64,000 bases of DNA from Skermanella pratensis (GCF_008843145.1 NZ_CP030265.1:1591001-1655000); one strand, 5' to 3'; positions 49,705-60,169 are shown, counted from the first letter of the stretch. The notes: a model not told the origin generated them from the sequence alone. Numbers and translations are program-made.

Positions 49705-52700
49705 CTACTCGGCCGGTACGTCTTCCTTCGGTTTGGCGTGCTGCAGCTCCAATTCCTGGATGCGCCGGCGAATCCGGCCGATCGGCTGAAGACGACGCGC
49801 CAGCAGGCTGTAGAGCAGGGGCGTGCCGAACAGCGACAGCAGCGACCCGACCGAGACGCCGCCGACGATCACCAAGCCGATCGCCATCCGGCTCTCCGCG
49901 CCGGCGCCCTCCGCCATGGCGAGCGGCACCGCGCCGAACACCGTGGCGATGCTGGTCATCAGGATCGGGCGCAGCCGGGTCGCGGCGGCCTCCCGGATCG
50001 CCACGTCCATGGCCCTGCCCTCGTCGCGCATCTGGTTGGCGAATTCGACGATCAGGATGGCGTTCTTGGCGATCAGGCCGATCAGCATTACCAGCCCGAT
50101 CTGGGTGTAGATGTTCAGCGTCATGGCGGTCGCGACGATCGCCGCCAGGCCGCCGAACAGGGCCAGCGGCACCGTCAGCATGACGATGGAGGGCAGGGTG
50201 AAGCTTTCGAACTGGGCAGCCAGCACCAGGAAGGCGATCAGCAAGGCCATGCCGAACGCGAAATAGATCGCGGCGCTTGATTCCTGAAGCTCGCGCGCCG
50301 AGCCGTCGAAGCTCAGCCTCACTTGCCCCGGCAGCACCTCGGCCGCCGCCCTCCGCACCACGTCGATGGCGGTGCCCATGGCGATGCCTTCCAGGTTGGC
50401 CGTGACCGTGATCGCGCGCAGCCGGTCGACCCGGCCCAGCTCGCTGGGGCCGGCGACGTCCCGGACGGTCACGACGCTGGAGAGCGGCACCAGCTTTTCC
50501 GATGATCCGGCGCGCAGGAAGATGTTCGACAGGTCGCGCGGGTCGGCGCGGTCGCTGGCCGTGGCCTGGACCATCACGTCGTATTCCTCGCCGCGGTCGG
50601 TGAAGCGGGTGACGGCGCGTCCGCCGACCAGCGTCTCCAGGGTTTCGCCGATGTCCCGCGTGCCGAGCCCCAGGTCGGCGGCGCGGTCGCGGTCAACCGT
50701 GACGCGGAGCTGCGGCTTGGTCTCGTCGTAGTTCGCCTGGATCGTGCCGAATCCGGGCTCGTCGCGCAGACGCTCTATCAGCAGATCTCGCCAAACCGCC
50801 AGTTCCTCGTAGCTGCTGCCGCCCAGGACCATCTGCACCTGGTTGAGCGCGCCGCTCCGCGCGATGCCGCCTCCCGCGAAGGCGGCGACGCGGGCGCCCG
50901 GCACCGCCTGCAGCTTGCCGCGCAGTTCCGCCATCAGCTCCGCCTGCGACCGGACGCGCCGGTCCCAGGGCGCCAGCCGGACCTGGATCGTCGCCCGGTT
51001 GACGCCGGTCTGGCCGCCCCAGCCGGGGTTGAGGATCGCCAGCACGCTTGCGATCTCCCCGCTTTCCCGGTAGGGCGCCAGGATACCCTCCACCGCGCCC
51101 ATCTCCCGCCGGGTATAGTCCTGGCTGGCGCCTTCCGGCGCCGTCACCGTGATGCGGAAACTGCCGCGGTCTTCCGGCGGGGTGAACTCCTGCGGCACCA
51201 GGGTGAACAGGTACCAGGTCGCGCCGGTCAGCGCGCCGAGCAGCGCCAGCATCAGAACGGGTGCGGCCAGCACGCCGTCGAGGAGCCTGGAGTAGACCCG
51301 GGTCATGCCGTCGAAGAACCGCTCGGTGAGGCGGAACACCACCCCGCCGTGTTGGCCGCGAAGCACCTGCGAGCACATCATCGGCGTCAGCGTCAGCGCC
51401 ACCAACGCCGAGAAGGCGACCGCGGCTCCGAGCGTGACCGCGAATTCCTTGAAGAAGCGGCCGACCGTATCCTGCAGAAGGACGAGCGGGAAGATCACCG
51501 CGATCAGCACCGCCGTGGTCGCGATCACCGCGAAGCCGATCTGCCCGGCGCCGCGGTAGGCCGCCAGCAGCGGCGGCTCGCCCAGGTCGATCCGGCGGCT
51601 GACATTCTCGACCACGATGATCGCGTCGTCGACCACCAGCCCGATCGCGAGCACCAGAGCCAGCAGGGTCAGCACGTTGATCGAATAGCCGAGCGCCGCC
51701 AGCACGGTGAAGGCGGCGACGATCGACACCGGGATGGCGACGGCCGGGATGACCGTGGCGCGCAGGTCGCGGAGGAACACCCAGGTGACCAGGACCACCA
51801 GGCCCAGCGCGATCGTCAGCGCGTGGAACACCTGGTAGATCGACTCTGCGATGAACACGCTCTCGTCGAACGAGACGTCGATCGCCGCGTCGGCGGGCAG
51901 GGTTGTGCCGACCTGCCGGAGCAGCGCCTTGACGCCTTCCGCCACATCCATCGTGTTGGCGGTCGCCTGCTTGGTGACGCCCAGGCCGACTGCCGCGCGC
52001 GCATTGACGGTGTAGTCCCCGCGGTCGTCGCGGGTCCCCAGCTCGATCCGCGCCACGTCGCCCAGCCGGATGAAGTTCCCGCTCCGCTGGGAAATGACGA
52101 TGCGGGAGAACTGCTCGGCCCGAGACAGCCTGGTGTCGGTGCGGACGGTGAACTCGCGCTGTGCCGACTCGATGCGGCCGGCCGGCAGCTCCGCGTTCTC
52201 CCGGCGGAGCGCGGTCTCGACGTCCTGGACGGTCAGGTTGCGCGCCGCCAGCGCGTTGCGGTCCAGCCAGACCCGCATCGCGTAGATCCGCTGCCCGCTG
52301 ATCCGCACGTCGGCGACGCCCGGGACGGCGGTGATCCGGTCGACCAGGACGCGCCGGGCATAGTCGGTCAGCTCCAGCCGGCTGAGCTGTTCGCTGGTCA
52401 GGGTCGCCCACAGGATCGGCGAGCTGTCGCTGTCCACCTTGGCGATGACGGGAGCGTCGGCTTCGTCCGGCAGGCTGCGGGCGGCGCGCGAGACGCGGTC
52501 CCGCACGTCGTTGGCGGCTCCCTCGATGTCGCGGGTCAGCAGGAACTCGATCCGGACGTTGGACGACCCTTCGCGGCTGGTCGAGCGGATCGTCTTGATC
52601 CCCTCGACGCCGCTGACGGCGCCTTCCATCATCTGGGTGATCTGGGTCTCGATCACCTCGGCCGACGCGCCCTCGTAATTGGTGCTGATCGAGACGACCG

Positions 52701-52827
52701 GCGGATCGACGCTGGGATACTCGCGCACCGGGAGCTTGGTGAAGGCGAAGATGCCGAAGACCACCAGCAGGGCGTTGAGCACGACGGCGAGCACCGGGCG
52801 CTGGATCGAGATGTCGGAAAGCACCAT
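49705..52827 (-). CDS. RND multidrug efflux transporter, HAE1 type
   Basis: A 1040-residue inner-membrane pump with 12 helices and two large periplasmic loops, as in AcrB. It begins MVLSDISIQRPVLAVVLNALL. The proton-relay Asp pair is in AIGLVVDDAIIVVENVSR (helix 4), and the second-half MLIGLIAKNAILIVEFANQ in helix 10 is standard. The adaptor gene is directly upstream with 3 bp between. No outer-membrane factor or regulator is adjacent, so it probably uses an unlinked TolC. Substrates are not predictable. The stop converges on the response regulator gene with a 2-bp gap. Confidence 0.94.
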   Translation of the reverse strand: MVLSDISIQRPVLAVVLNALLVVFGIFAFTKLPVREYPSVDPPVVSISTNYEGASAEVIETQITQMMEGAVSGVEGIKTIRSTSREGSSNVRIEFLLTRDIEGAANDVRDRVSRAARSLPDEADAPVIAKVDSDSSPILWATLTSEQLSRLELTDYARRVLVDRITAVPGVADVRISGQRIYAMRVWLDRNALAARNLTVQDVETALRRENAELPAGRIESAQREFTVRTDTRLSRAEQFSRIVISQRSGNFIRLGDVARIELGTRDDRGDYTVNARAAVGLGVTKQATANTMDVAEGVKALLRQVGTTLPADAAIDVSFDESVFIAESIYQVFHALTIALGLVVLVTWVFLRDLRATVIPAVAIPVSIVAAFTVLAALGYSINVLTLLALVLAIGLVVDDAIIVVENVSRRIDLGEPPLLAAYRGAGQIGFAVIATTAVLIAVIFPLVLLQDTVGRFFKEFAVTLGAAVAFSALVALTLTPMMCSQVLRGQHGGVVFRLTERFFDGMTRVYSRLLDGVLAAPVLMLALLGALTGATWYLFTLVPQEFTPPEDRGSFRITVTAPEGASQDYTRREMGAVEGILAPYRESGEIASVLAILNPGWGGQTGVNRATIQVRLAPWDRRVRSQAELMAELRGKLQAVPGARVAAFAGGGIARSGALNQVQMVLGGSSYEELAVWRDLLIERLRDEPGFGTIQANYDETKPQLRVTVDRDRAADLGLGTRDIGETLETLVGGRAVTRFTDRGEEYDVMVQATASDRADPRDLSNIFLRAGSSEKLVPLSSVVTVRDVAGPSELGRVDRLRAITVTANLEGIAMGTAIDVVRRAAAEVLPGQVRLSFDGSARELQESSAAIYFAFGMALLIAFLVLAAQFESFTLPSIVMLTVPLALFGGLAAIVATAMTLNIYTQIGLVMLIGLIAKNAILIVEFANQMRDEGRAMDVAIREAAATRLRPILMTSIATVFGAVPLAMAEGAGAESRMAIGLVIVGGVSVGSLLSLFGTPLLYSLLARRLQPIGRIRRRIQELELQHAKPKEDVPAE

Positions 52828-52830
52828 GGC

Positions 52831-53928
52831 TCAGCTCCCGGCAGCCGGACGCCCGGCGGAGGGGGGCTCCTGTTCCGCCTCCACCGGGGCGCCGTCGCGT
52901 ACCCGCTGGGTGCCGCGGACGACGACCAGCTCGCCGGCGTTCACGCCCTCCACGACCTCGACCATGCCGTCGTGGCGCTGGCCGATCGTGACGGCCCGGC
53001 GCCGGGCGCGGCCGTCGGTCACGACGAAGACGAACTGGCGCTCGCCCAGCGGGACCAGCGCCTCCTCCGCGATCAGCACGGCCCCGGCGCGGGACGACAG
53101 GGTCAGGCCGACATTCATGAACATGCCGGGCCGCAGGCGCAGCTGGTCGTTGGGCAGGGCCGCCACCACCTCGACCGCCCGGGTCACGGGATCGACCCGC
53201 GTGTCGATGACGGTGACCACGCCGGTGAAGATCTCGCCGGGAAAGGCCGGGCTCCTGGCGGACACGGCGAGCCCCGGCCGGAGCGCGGCCAGCGCCGCCT
53301 CCGGCACGCGGAAGTCCAGCTTCACCGTCCGAATGTCGTCGAGCGTCGTGATCGCCGTCCCGCTCGTCACCAGCGCGCCGGGACTGACCCGGCGCAGGCC
53401 GGTCTGCCCGGCGAAGGGTGCCGTCACGACAAGCTCCTGGAGCCGGGCGCGCGCGCCGCGCGCCGCGGCGTCCGCCCGGTCCAGGGCCGCGGTCAGCTCG
53501 TCCACTCGGGCCTCCGCGACGGCCTGCCGGGTCAGCAGGGTGCGGGAGCGCTCCAGAAGCTGCCGGGCATTGCGCCGGTCGGCTTCGGCGACGGCGAGCT
53601 GGGCGCGGGCCTCCGCATCGTCCAGTTCGATCAGGACCGATCCCCGCTCGACCCACTGGCCCTCGTCGAACCGGATCGCGCGGATGATGCCGGTCTGCTT
53701 GGAATTCACCGTGACCGCCTCGTTGGCGCGCAGCGTGCCGACCGCCTCGGCCACGGTCGCGATCTCCCCGATCCGGGCGGGCGCCGCGACCACGTTGACC
53801 GGCCGGGCGGCCCGGTCGGGCGCCGCCGCCTGCGGTGCGTTCCGGTGCAGAGCAGGGGTGCCGTACCAGACGCCCGCGGCGCCGCCGCCCAGCCCCGCGA
53901 TCAGGAGAATCTGCCAGATCAGTCGCAT
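52831..53928 (-). CDS. RND efflux periplasmic adaptor (membrane-fusion protein)
   Basis: A 365-residue adaptor starting MRLIWQILLIAGLGGGAAG, an N-terminal anchor. The lipoyl domain (VTVNSKQTGIIRAIRFDEGQW), alpha-hairpin (about residues 110-165, DRRNARQLLERSRTLLTRQAV), beta barrel and membrane-proximal domain occur in the usual order. The C-terminus is Pro/Glu-rich. ATG 53928 has an AGGAT site. It is first in a two-gene operon with the RND pump; the 170-bp gap to the divergent Mfd-like gene should contain both promoters. Confidence 0.93.
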   Translation of the reverse strand: MRLIWQILLIAGLGGGAAGVWYGTPALHRNAPQAAAPDRAARPVNVVAAPARIGEIATVAEAVGTLRANEAVTVNSKQTGIIRAIRFDEGQWVERGSVLIELDDAEARAQLAVAEADRRNARQLLERSRTLLTRQAVAEARVDELTAALDRADAAARGARARLQELVVTAPFAGQTGLRRVSPGALVTSGTAITTLDDIRTVKLDFRVPEAALAALRPGLAVSARSPAFPGEIFTGVVTVIDTRVDPVTRAVEVVAALPNDQLRLRPGMFMNVGLTLSSRAGAVLIAEEALVPLGERQFVFVVTDGRARRRAVTIGQRHDGMVEVVEGVNAGELVVVRGTQRVRDGAPVEAEQEPPSAGRPAAGS

Positions 53929-54098
53929 GGTATCCTGGTCCGTTCGTACCGGGCCGGTGGAGGTTGGATTGTTGGAGGCTGCAGCAGGAACAATCGAAAA
54001 AAGGGCCTGTTGTCCGGTTCCCGCCGGGACAGGCTGCCGTCCCGATCGGATCGCGAAAGCTCGATATTTCTTGCAACAATAGCAGGTTCGCCCTGTCC

Positions 54099-57000
54099 AT
54101 GGACCACAATCTTGACGCGGACCTCGCCCCTGGCCATGACGCGCGCTTGTTCGGCAACCTGGAACTCGAACTCGACCGGCCGGGACGTCGAACCGTCGCA
54201 GGTGCGCCCGAGGGCCTGGACGGGATGATTCTGGGCGATCTGGCGCGGCGCGCGGACTCCGCCGGCCTTCTCCACATCGTCCGCGACCACCGCCGGTTGC
54301 TGCGGCTGCGCCGCGCCCTGGCCTTCTTCGCGCCTGGTTTGGAGGTGTTCCCGCTGCTGAGCTGGGACTGCGGACCCTATGAGCGGCGCTCCCCCTCCGC
54401 GGCGGTCGCCGCCCGGCGGGTCGACACCTTGCTGAAACTGGGCCGGCCGGCCGGCGGGCCGAGGCTGATCCTGGCGACGGCCGCAGCTTTCCTGCGCCGG
54501 CTCCCGCCGCAGGGCGTGCTCGAGGCATCGACCTTCCGGGCGGCCCTGGAGGACGATATCGAGGAGCCTCTGCGGCGTTTCCTGCTGCGGAACGGATACT
54601 CGCCGGCCGAAGCGGTCCGGGAAGCCGGCGATTTCCTGTGGGACGACGACCGGGTGGAGATCCTTCCGCCCGGCCAGCGGGCACCGATCACGCTGGAACT
54701 TCTGAACGGCACCCTGGACGCGGTCCGGCGTGGCGGTGCCGGCGGTCAGGAGCTGGAGCGGCTGGAACTGCCGCCCCTGTCCGAGGTGGTCCTGACCGAC
54801 GAGAGCATCGCCCGCTTCCAGACGAACTACCAGGAGCAGTTCGGGCGGGTCGAGGGAGTCGATCCCCTGTTCGAGGCGGTCGGGCAGGGCAGGCGGCTCA
54901 CCGGAATGGAGCACTGGCTGCCGCTGTTCTACGGCGGCACCGAAACCCTGTGCGAATACCTTCCGGGCTGCCCCGTCACCCTGGACGACGGGGTGGAATC
55001 CTACCGCGACGATTATCTGGAGCAGGTCGCCGACGCTTTCCAGGCGCGCAAGGCGATGGGCACGATCGAGGAGAAGGTCCATCTGCCGGCCTTCCACCCG
55101 CTGCCGCCCGAGCAGGTTTTCGTAGATGCGGAAGCCTGGGACGTTTGCCTGGAACCCCGTGCGGTCCTCGTGTTCCGCGCGGCGCCGCCGCAGCCGGGAG
55201 AGGACGTTCTGGACGCCGGGGGCCGTCCCGGTCCACGCTTCCACGACGACGAGGGCGCACAGAATCTGGCCCGGCATGTCCGCGGTCTCCGCGCCGGCGA
55301 CGCACGGGTCCTGTTCGCCGTCGAGCGCGACGTCCAGCATGCGCCGCTGAGACGGCGGATCGGGATGCCGGAGATGCCTACGGCGGAGACATGGGACGAA
55401 ACCGGCGCCGGCGATGCGGCGGTGGCGACCCTGCCGGTGCCGGCCGGCTTCGAGGTCGGCGGCATCCGCGTCATCGCGCGGGCCGACATCATCGGATCCG
55501 ATCGACGCCGGACCGGCGGAACCGCCGATGCCGGGCGCGACGCCCTGCTTCCCGACGTGCCGCCGATCGCCCTGGGCGACTTGGTGGTCCATGCCGATCA
55601 CGGCGTGGCCCTGTGCGAAGGGTTGGAGACGATCGACGCCGGCGGCGCGCCTCACGACTGCCTGCGCCTGGTCTACCGCCAGGGCGACAAGCTGTTCGTC
55701 CCGGTCGAGAACGTCGACCTGCTGTGGCGGTTCGGCACGCCCGGAGAGACGATCCAGCTGGACAAGCTGGGTGGTACCGCCTGGCCCAACCGTCTGGAGC
55801 GGATGCGCGAGACCCTGCGCGACGCGGCGCGCGAATTGATCGCCACGGCGGCGAAGCGGTCGCTCGCCAAGGTCGATCCGATCGTGCCGGACCCTGCCGC
55901 CTACCGCCGGTTCAGCGGCCGGTTCCCCTACACCGAGACGGAAGATCAGCAGACGGCGATCGACGACGTGCTGGCTGACCTCGCGTCGGGCAAGGTGATG
56001 GACCGGCTGGTGGTCGGCGACGTCGGATTCGGCAAGACCGAGATCGCGTTGCGCGCGGCCTTCGCGGTGGCGGCCGCCGGCCGGCAGGTCGCGGTGGTGG
56101 CACCGACCACGCCGCTCGCCAGGCAGCATGCCGACGAGTTCCGCGAGCGTTTCGCCAGTTTCGGGATGGAGATCGTGGAGCTGACCGGCGGCACCGCCGC
56201 GGACGAGGCGAAGGCTGCCCGGCAGCGGATCGCCGGCGGGCATGCCCGCATCGCGGTCGGCACCCAGGCCCTGTTGAGCGAGTCCGTCCGGTTCAGGGAC
56301 CTCGGCCTGCTGGTCCTGGACGAGGAGCAGCGGCTCGGCGTCAAGCAGAAGGAGCGCCTGAAGAACATCGCCGAGGGCGTCCATGTCCTGACCATGACGG
56401 CGACCCCGATCCCTCGCACGCTCCAGCTCGCGCTAGGCGGGCTTCGCGACCTCAGCCTGATCGGCACGGCCCCCGTGGAACGTCAGCCGGTCCGTACCCG
56501 CGTCCTGACCTACGACGGCGATATCATCCGCCAGGCGCTCCTGCGCGAGCGGGAGCGCGGCGGCCAGAGCTTCTACGTCTGTCCCCGCCTCGCCGACCTC
56601 GACCTGGTGGGCGAGCGGCTGGGTGCCCTGGTTCCCGACCTTCGGGTGCTACGCGCCCACGGCAAAATGGCGCCCGAGGAGCTCGACGACGCGATCACCG
56701 CCTTCGTGCGCGGCGGTGCCGATATCCTGCTGGCGACCAACATCATCGAGGCCGGGCTGAACATCCCCAACGCCAACACGCTGGTCGTCCACCGGGCCGA
56801 CATGTTCGGCCTGGCGCAGCTCCACCAACTCCGCGGCCGGGTCGGGCGCGGCAGCACCAGGGCCTATGCCTGGATGACCGTGGAGTCGGAAGCCGACCTT
56901 TCGGAAGCGGCGCGCGGCCGCCTGGACGCCATCGCCATGCTGACCGATCCGGGGGCCGGGTTCAACGTCGCCAGCCAGGACCTGGAACTGCGCGGCGGCG

Positions 57001-57542
57001 GCAACCTGCTGGGCGAGGAGCAGTCCGGCAGCATCCGGGCCGTCGGGGTCGACCTGTTCCAGGAGATGCTCAGGCAGGCGGTCGAGGCGGTCCAGGGCGG
57101 CAAGGAGCCGGAGGAGTTCTGGACGCCCCGGATCTCGCTCGGCATGCCCGTGCTGATCCCCGAAACCTACGTCGCCGATCTGGACGAGCGCATGGCGCTC
57201 TATCGCTCCATCGCGGCGCTCGAGACGGCCGAAGCGGCCAGCGCCTTCATGGAGGATCTCGCGCGGCGCCACGGCCCGATCCCGCCGGAGGTCGGTACCC
57301 TGTTCGGCCTCGGCGAACTGAAGCGCCTGTGCCGGGATGCCGGGGTCGAACAGCTCGACGTCGGGCCGCGCGGCGCCCTGATCATGTTCCGGCGCGAGCC
57401 TGAGGGGTTGAAGATGTTCCTCAGGCGCAACGAAGGCGCCCGGCACCGCGACGACGGCAGCCTGGTCGTTCCGCTGGCGGAGAATTCTTCGGCACGGCTC
57501 GACGCGGCCCGAAGGCTGCTGCGCGACTTGGCCGGCGGGTAA
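54099..57542 (+). CDS. mfd: Mfd-like transcription-repair coupling helicase, divergent motifs
   Basis: A 1147-residue protein of full Mfd length and order. The UvrB-homology part has GMEHWLPLFY. The RNA-polymerase-interacting (CarD-like) domain is GDLVVHADHGVALCEGLETI near residue 490. Translocase motor: Walker A GDVGFGKTE with K646, Walker B DEEQ at 741-744, and MTATPIPRTLQLAL. A TRCF C-domain completes it. It differs from canonical Mfd at motor motifs: DEEQRLGVKQK (usually DEEQHFGVxHK) and ATNIIEAGLNIPNANT (usually STxIVESGLDIPTANT). It may be the sole Mfd or a second paralogue. ATG 54099 is used; the frame is open upstream without support. Canonical Mfd displaces stalled RNA polymerase and recruits UvrA. 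Confidence 0.85.
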   Translation: MDHNLDADLAPGHDARLFGNLELELDRPGRRTVAGAPEGLDGMILGDLARRADSAGLLHIVRDHRRLLRLRRALAFFAPGLEVFPLLSWDCGPYERRSPSAAVAARRVDTLLKLGRPAGGPRLILATAAAFLRRLPPQGVLEASTFRAALEDDIEEPLRRFLLRNGYSPAEAVREAGDFLWDDDRVEILPPGQRAPITLELLNGTLDAVRRGGAGGQELERLELPPLSEVVLTDESIARFQTNYQEQFGRVEGVDPLFEAVGQGRRLTGMEHWLPLFYGGTETLCEYLPGCPVTLDDGVESYRDDYLEQVADAFQARKAMGTIEEKVHLPAFHPLPPEQVFVDAEAWDVCLEPRAVLVFRAAPPQPGEDVLDAGGRPGPRFHDDEGAQNLARHVRGLRAGDARVLFAVERDVQHAPLRRRIGMPEMPTAETWDETGAGDAAVATLPVPAGFEVGGIRVIARADIIGSDRRRTGGTADAGRDALLPDVPPIALGDLVVHADHGVALCEGLETIDAGGAPHDCLRLVYRQGDKLFVPVENVDLLWRFGTPGETIQLDKLGGTAWPNRLERMRETLRDAARELIATAAKRSLAKVDPIVPDPAAYRRFSGRFPYTETEDQQTAIDDVLADLASGKVMDRLVVGDVGFGKTEIALRAAFAVAAAGRQVAVVAPTTPLARQHADEFRERFASFGMEIVELTGGTAADEAKAARQRIAGGHARIAVGTQALLSESVRFRDLGLLVLDEEQRLGVKQKERLKNIAEGVHVLTMTATPIPRTLQLALGGLRDLSLIGTAPVERQPVRTRVLTYDGDIIRQALLRERERGGQSFYVCPRLADLDLVGERLGALVPDLRVLRAHGKMAPEELDDAITAFVRGGADILLATNIIEAGLNIPNANTLVVHRADMFGLAQLHQLRGRVGRGSTRAYAWMTVESEADLSEAARGRLDAIAMLTDPGAGFNVASQDLELRGGGNLLGEEQSGSIRAVGVDLFQEMLRQAVEAVQGGKEPEEFWTPRISLGMPVLIPETYVADLDERMALYRSIAALETAEAASAFMEDLARRHGPIPPEVGTLFGLGELKRLCRDAGVEQLDVGPRGALIMFRREPEGLKMFLRRNEGARHRDDGSLVVPLAENSSARLDAARRLLRDLAGG

Positions 57543-57549
57543 AGCCGGC

Positions 57550-58638
57550 TCAGGAGATATCGATCACCGTCACGTCGACGGTGAACGTCCGCCCTTCGCG
57601 CCAGATCGTCAGCGTCACCGGATGCCCGACGCCGGTCTGTTCCAGTTGGGTCGCGAGTTCCGCCAGGGTCGCGACCGGGTGTCCGTCGGCATGGGTGATG
57701 ACGTCGCCCGCCCGCCGTCCGGATGGGTCGAAGCCTCGCAGGCCGGCGCGATCGGCTGCCGACCCCAGGATCACCTCGGCGATGACCACCCCGGTCACGC
57801 CGAGCTGGGCCCCGACCTGCTCGGGCGCCACGCGGATGCCGATTCCGGGGGTCGGCACCCGGCCGTCCTGGATCAGCTTGGGCACGATCCGGTTCACGGT
57901 GTCGGCCGGCACCGCGAAGCCGATCCCGGCGAAGCTGCCCGACCCGGACAGGATGGCGGTGTTGACGCCGATCAGCCTGCCGGCGCTGTCGAGCAGCGGG
58001 CCGCCCGAGTTGCCGGGGTTGATCGCCGCGTCGGTCTGGATCACGCCGGCGATCTCCCGCCCGCTGCCGGCCGGAAGCCGCCGCTCCAGCGCGCTGATCA
58101 CGCCGGTGCTGAGGCTGCGGGTCAGCCCGAAGGGATTGCCGATGGCGTAGACCGATTGGCCGACCTTCAGGTCGTCGGAGGTTCCGATCGGGATCGGGCG
58201 GAGCGCCGCCCGGTTCTCGCTCAGCCTCAGCACTGCCAGATCGCTGTTGGGGGCGATGCCGATCACCCGCGCCGGCACGGCCTCGCCGCTGTCCAGCCGG
58301 ACGGCGACGCGGGTGGCGCCTTCGACCACGTGATGGTTCGTGACGACATGGCCCGCGGCATCCCAGATGAAGCCGGACCCGGCGCCGCGGGACCCCCGGC
58401 CGCCGGGATCGCCGGTCGTTTCGGCGCGGTCCGTGAAAATGTAGACGACCGACGGCGCGGTCGCGTCGAACAGGGAGATCGTCGATTCCTCGGACTCGGC
58501 CAGTGATCCCCGCGCCGTGACCGCCCGCGGTTCGCTGGCGGTCAGGAATACGCCGCGCACGAAGCGGTCGCCGATCCAGATCGTCGCGACCAGCAGCGCC
58601 CAGATCAGCATGTACCGCCAGAACCGCTGCCCGCCCAT
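57550..58638 (-). CDS. Membrane-anchored DegP/DegS-like serine protease with one PDZ domain
   Basis: A 362-residue HtrA-type protease. One N-terminal helix (MLIWALLVATIWIG) anchors it with the body in the periplasm. The triad is H103 (TNHHVV), D133 (NSDLAVL) and S211 (NPGNSGGPLL). A single PDZ domain occupies about residues 255-355 (GVVIAEVILGSAADRAGLRGF). One PDZ plus a membrane anchor resembles DegS more than DegP. ATG 58638 follows GGGAGGGG. It converges on the Mfd-like gene with 7 bp between the stops. Confidence 0.92.
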   Translation of the reverse strand: MGGQRFWRYMLIWALLVATIWIGDRFVRGVFLTASEPRAVTARGSLAESEESTISLFDATAPSVVYIFTDRAETTGDPGGRGSRGAGSGFIWDAAGHVVTNHHVVEGATRVAVRLDSGEAVPARVIGIAPNSDLAVLRLSENRAALRPIPIGTSDDLKVGQSVYAIGNPFGLTRSLSTGVISALERRLPAGSGREIAGVIQTDAAINPGNSGGPLLDSAGRLIGVNTAILSGSGSFAGIGFAVPADTVNRIVPKLIQDGRVPTPGIGIRVAPEQVGAQLGVTGVVIAEVILGSAADRAGLRGFDPSGRRAGDVITHADGHPVATLAELATQLEQTGVGHPVTLTIWREGRTFTVDVTVIDIS

Positions 58639-58811
58639 CCGCCCCTCCCGCTCCACGTCGGCCCGACGGGGCCGGAAGTGTTTAAACGGGGTGCAGGGGC
58701 TGGCGGTCAAGCACAAAGGCGGCAACCGATCAGCCGAATGATCGGTTGTGACGAGCGGGCGGAACGCGCTGTTATACGACGGAGACCCAATCCTTGGCGC
58801 CGGTGCCTTCG

Positions 58812-59786
58812 ATGACCGATCCATACGAGATCCTGGGACTTTCCAAGAGCGCGACGGATGACGACATCCGCAAGGCGTATCGCAAGCTCGCCAAGAAATT
58901 CCATCCCGACATCAATCCGGGCAAAGCCGACGCGGAGGCCCGTTTCAAGGACATCTCCGTCGCATACGCCCTGCTGTCGGATCCCGAGAAGCGCGCCCGT
59001 TTCGACCGCGGGGAGATCGACGCGAGCGGTGCGGAGACGCCGCGCAGCTTCTACCGCGGCTTCGCCGACGCGGGCGGCGGCGGCCGCTACGGGACGGAGG
59101 AGCACTTCGTCGACAACGAGGATATCGAAAGCTTCTTCGCCGATCTGTTCAGCCATCGCGGTGCCGGGCGGGGCGGCGCCGGAGCGGGCGGGGCCGGACC
59201 GGGCGGAGCGGGCGGGGCCCCCGGTACCGGCGGCTTCCGCATGCGGGGCGGCGACATCAATTACTCCCTGCGCGTCCCATTCCTCGACGCGGCGAAAGGG
59301 TCGCGAAAGCGCCTGACGCTGCCCGACGGCCGGACGCTGGAGGTCGAGATCCCGGCCGGCATCGACAGCGGGCAGACGGTTCGGCTGAAAGGGCAGGGGG
59401 GACCCGGGCTGGGCGGCGGTCCGGCCGGTGACGCCCTGATCCGGATCGAGGTCGAGCCCCATCCGGTGTTCCGCCGGGAGGGGCGCGATGTCCGGATCGA
59501 CCTGCCGGTGACCCTGGCCGAGGCGCTGCTCGGGGCGAAGGTCCGCGTGCCGACGATCGACGGGGCGGTCGCCATGACCATCCCGAAAGGGGCCGACAGC
59601 GGCACCGTGCTCCGGCTCAAGGGGAAGGGCGTGCCGGCATCCCTCGGCGGCGAGCGCGGCGATCAGTATGTCACGGTGCGCCCGGTCCTCCCCCGGCAGC
59701 CCGACGCCGAACTGGAGGAGTTCATCCGGCGCTGGTACGACAGTCACCCGCAGGATCCCCGCGAAACCCTGGAGCAATCGCGATGA
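58812..59786 (+). CDS. cbpA: CbpA-type DnaJ co-chaperone
   Basis: A 324-residue class B J-protein. The J domain (residues 1-65) contains the HPD triplet at 31-33 (FHPDINPG). A Gly-rich linker (about residues 75-140) and two beta-barrel C-terminal domains ([19 protein letters not shown], then [19 protein letters not shown]) follow; no zinc-finger domain, which separates it from DnaJ. It works with DnaK and in E. coli also binds curved DNA. Its TGA overlaps the start of the CbpM-like gene. ATG 58812 is used in preference to a TTG 6 codons upstream. Confidence 0.92.
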   Translation: MTDPYEILGLSKSATDDDIRKAYRKLAKKFHPDINPGKADAEARFKDISVAYALLSDPEKRARFDRGEIDASGAETPRSFYRGFADAGGGGRYGTEEHFVDNEDIESFFADLFSHRGAGRGGAGAGGAGPGGAGGAPGTGGFRMRGGDINYSLRVPFLDAAKGSRKRLTLPDGRTLEVEIPAGIDSGQTVRLKGQGGPGLGGGPAGDALIRIEVEPHPVFRREGRDVRIDLPVTLAEALLGAKVRVPTIDGAVAMTIPKGADSGTVLRLKGKGVPASLGGERGDQYVTVRPVLPRQPDAELEEFIRRWYDSHPQDPRETLEQSR

Positions 59787-60118
59787 TGGCGCTCGAACAG
59801 GTCCTTGCCACTGTCGGCCGGATCGACCGGCGGGACCTCATCCTGTGGATCGAGCGGCGCTGGGTCCGGCCGCACCACGAGGCCGGCGGCTATGTCTTCA
59901 CCGACCTGGACGTCGCCCGCGTCACCCTGATCTGCGAAATGCGCGACGATATGGCGATCGACGACGAGGCGATGCCGGTCGTCCTCGGCCTGCTCGACCA
60001 GCTTTACGGCACCCGCCGCCGTCTCCGGCATCTGGTCGATGCGGTCGCGGCCCAGCCGGAGGAGGTCCGCCGGTCCGTCGCGGCCGAGCTGAGGCGCCGG
60101 GCCCTCGATGGGGACTGA
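59783..60118 (+). CDS. cbpM: CbpM-like chaperone modulator
   Basis: A 111-residue helical protein resembling CbpM, the MerR-fold protein that binds the J domain of CbpA and blocks its co-chaperone and DNA-binding activity. Recognisable parts are [32 protein letters not shown] and the C-terminal dimerisation helix. The ATG overlaps the cbpA stop (ATGATG with TGA), giving translational coupling and 1:1 synthesis. The pairing is the main support, since CbpM sequences are weakly conserved. Confidence 0.85.
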   Translation: MMALEQVLATVGRIDRRDLILWIERRWVRPHHEAGGYVFTDLDVARVTLICEMRDDMAIDDEAMPVVLGLLDQLYGTRRRLRHLVDAVAAQPEEVRRSVAAELRRRALDGD

Positions 60119-60169
60119 GCCTGATGCATGGCCCTTGGCCGTTCCCCGCGGGTCTGCTATGACCGCGCG

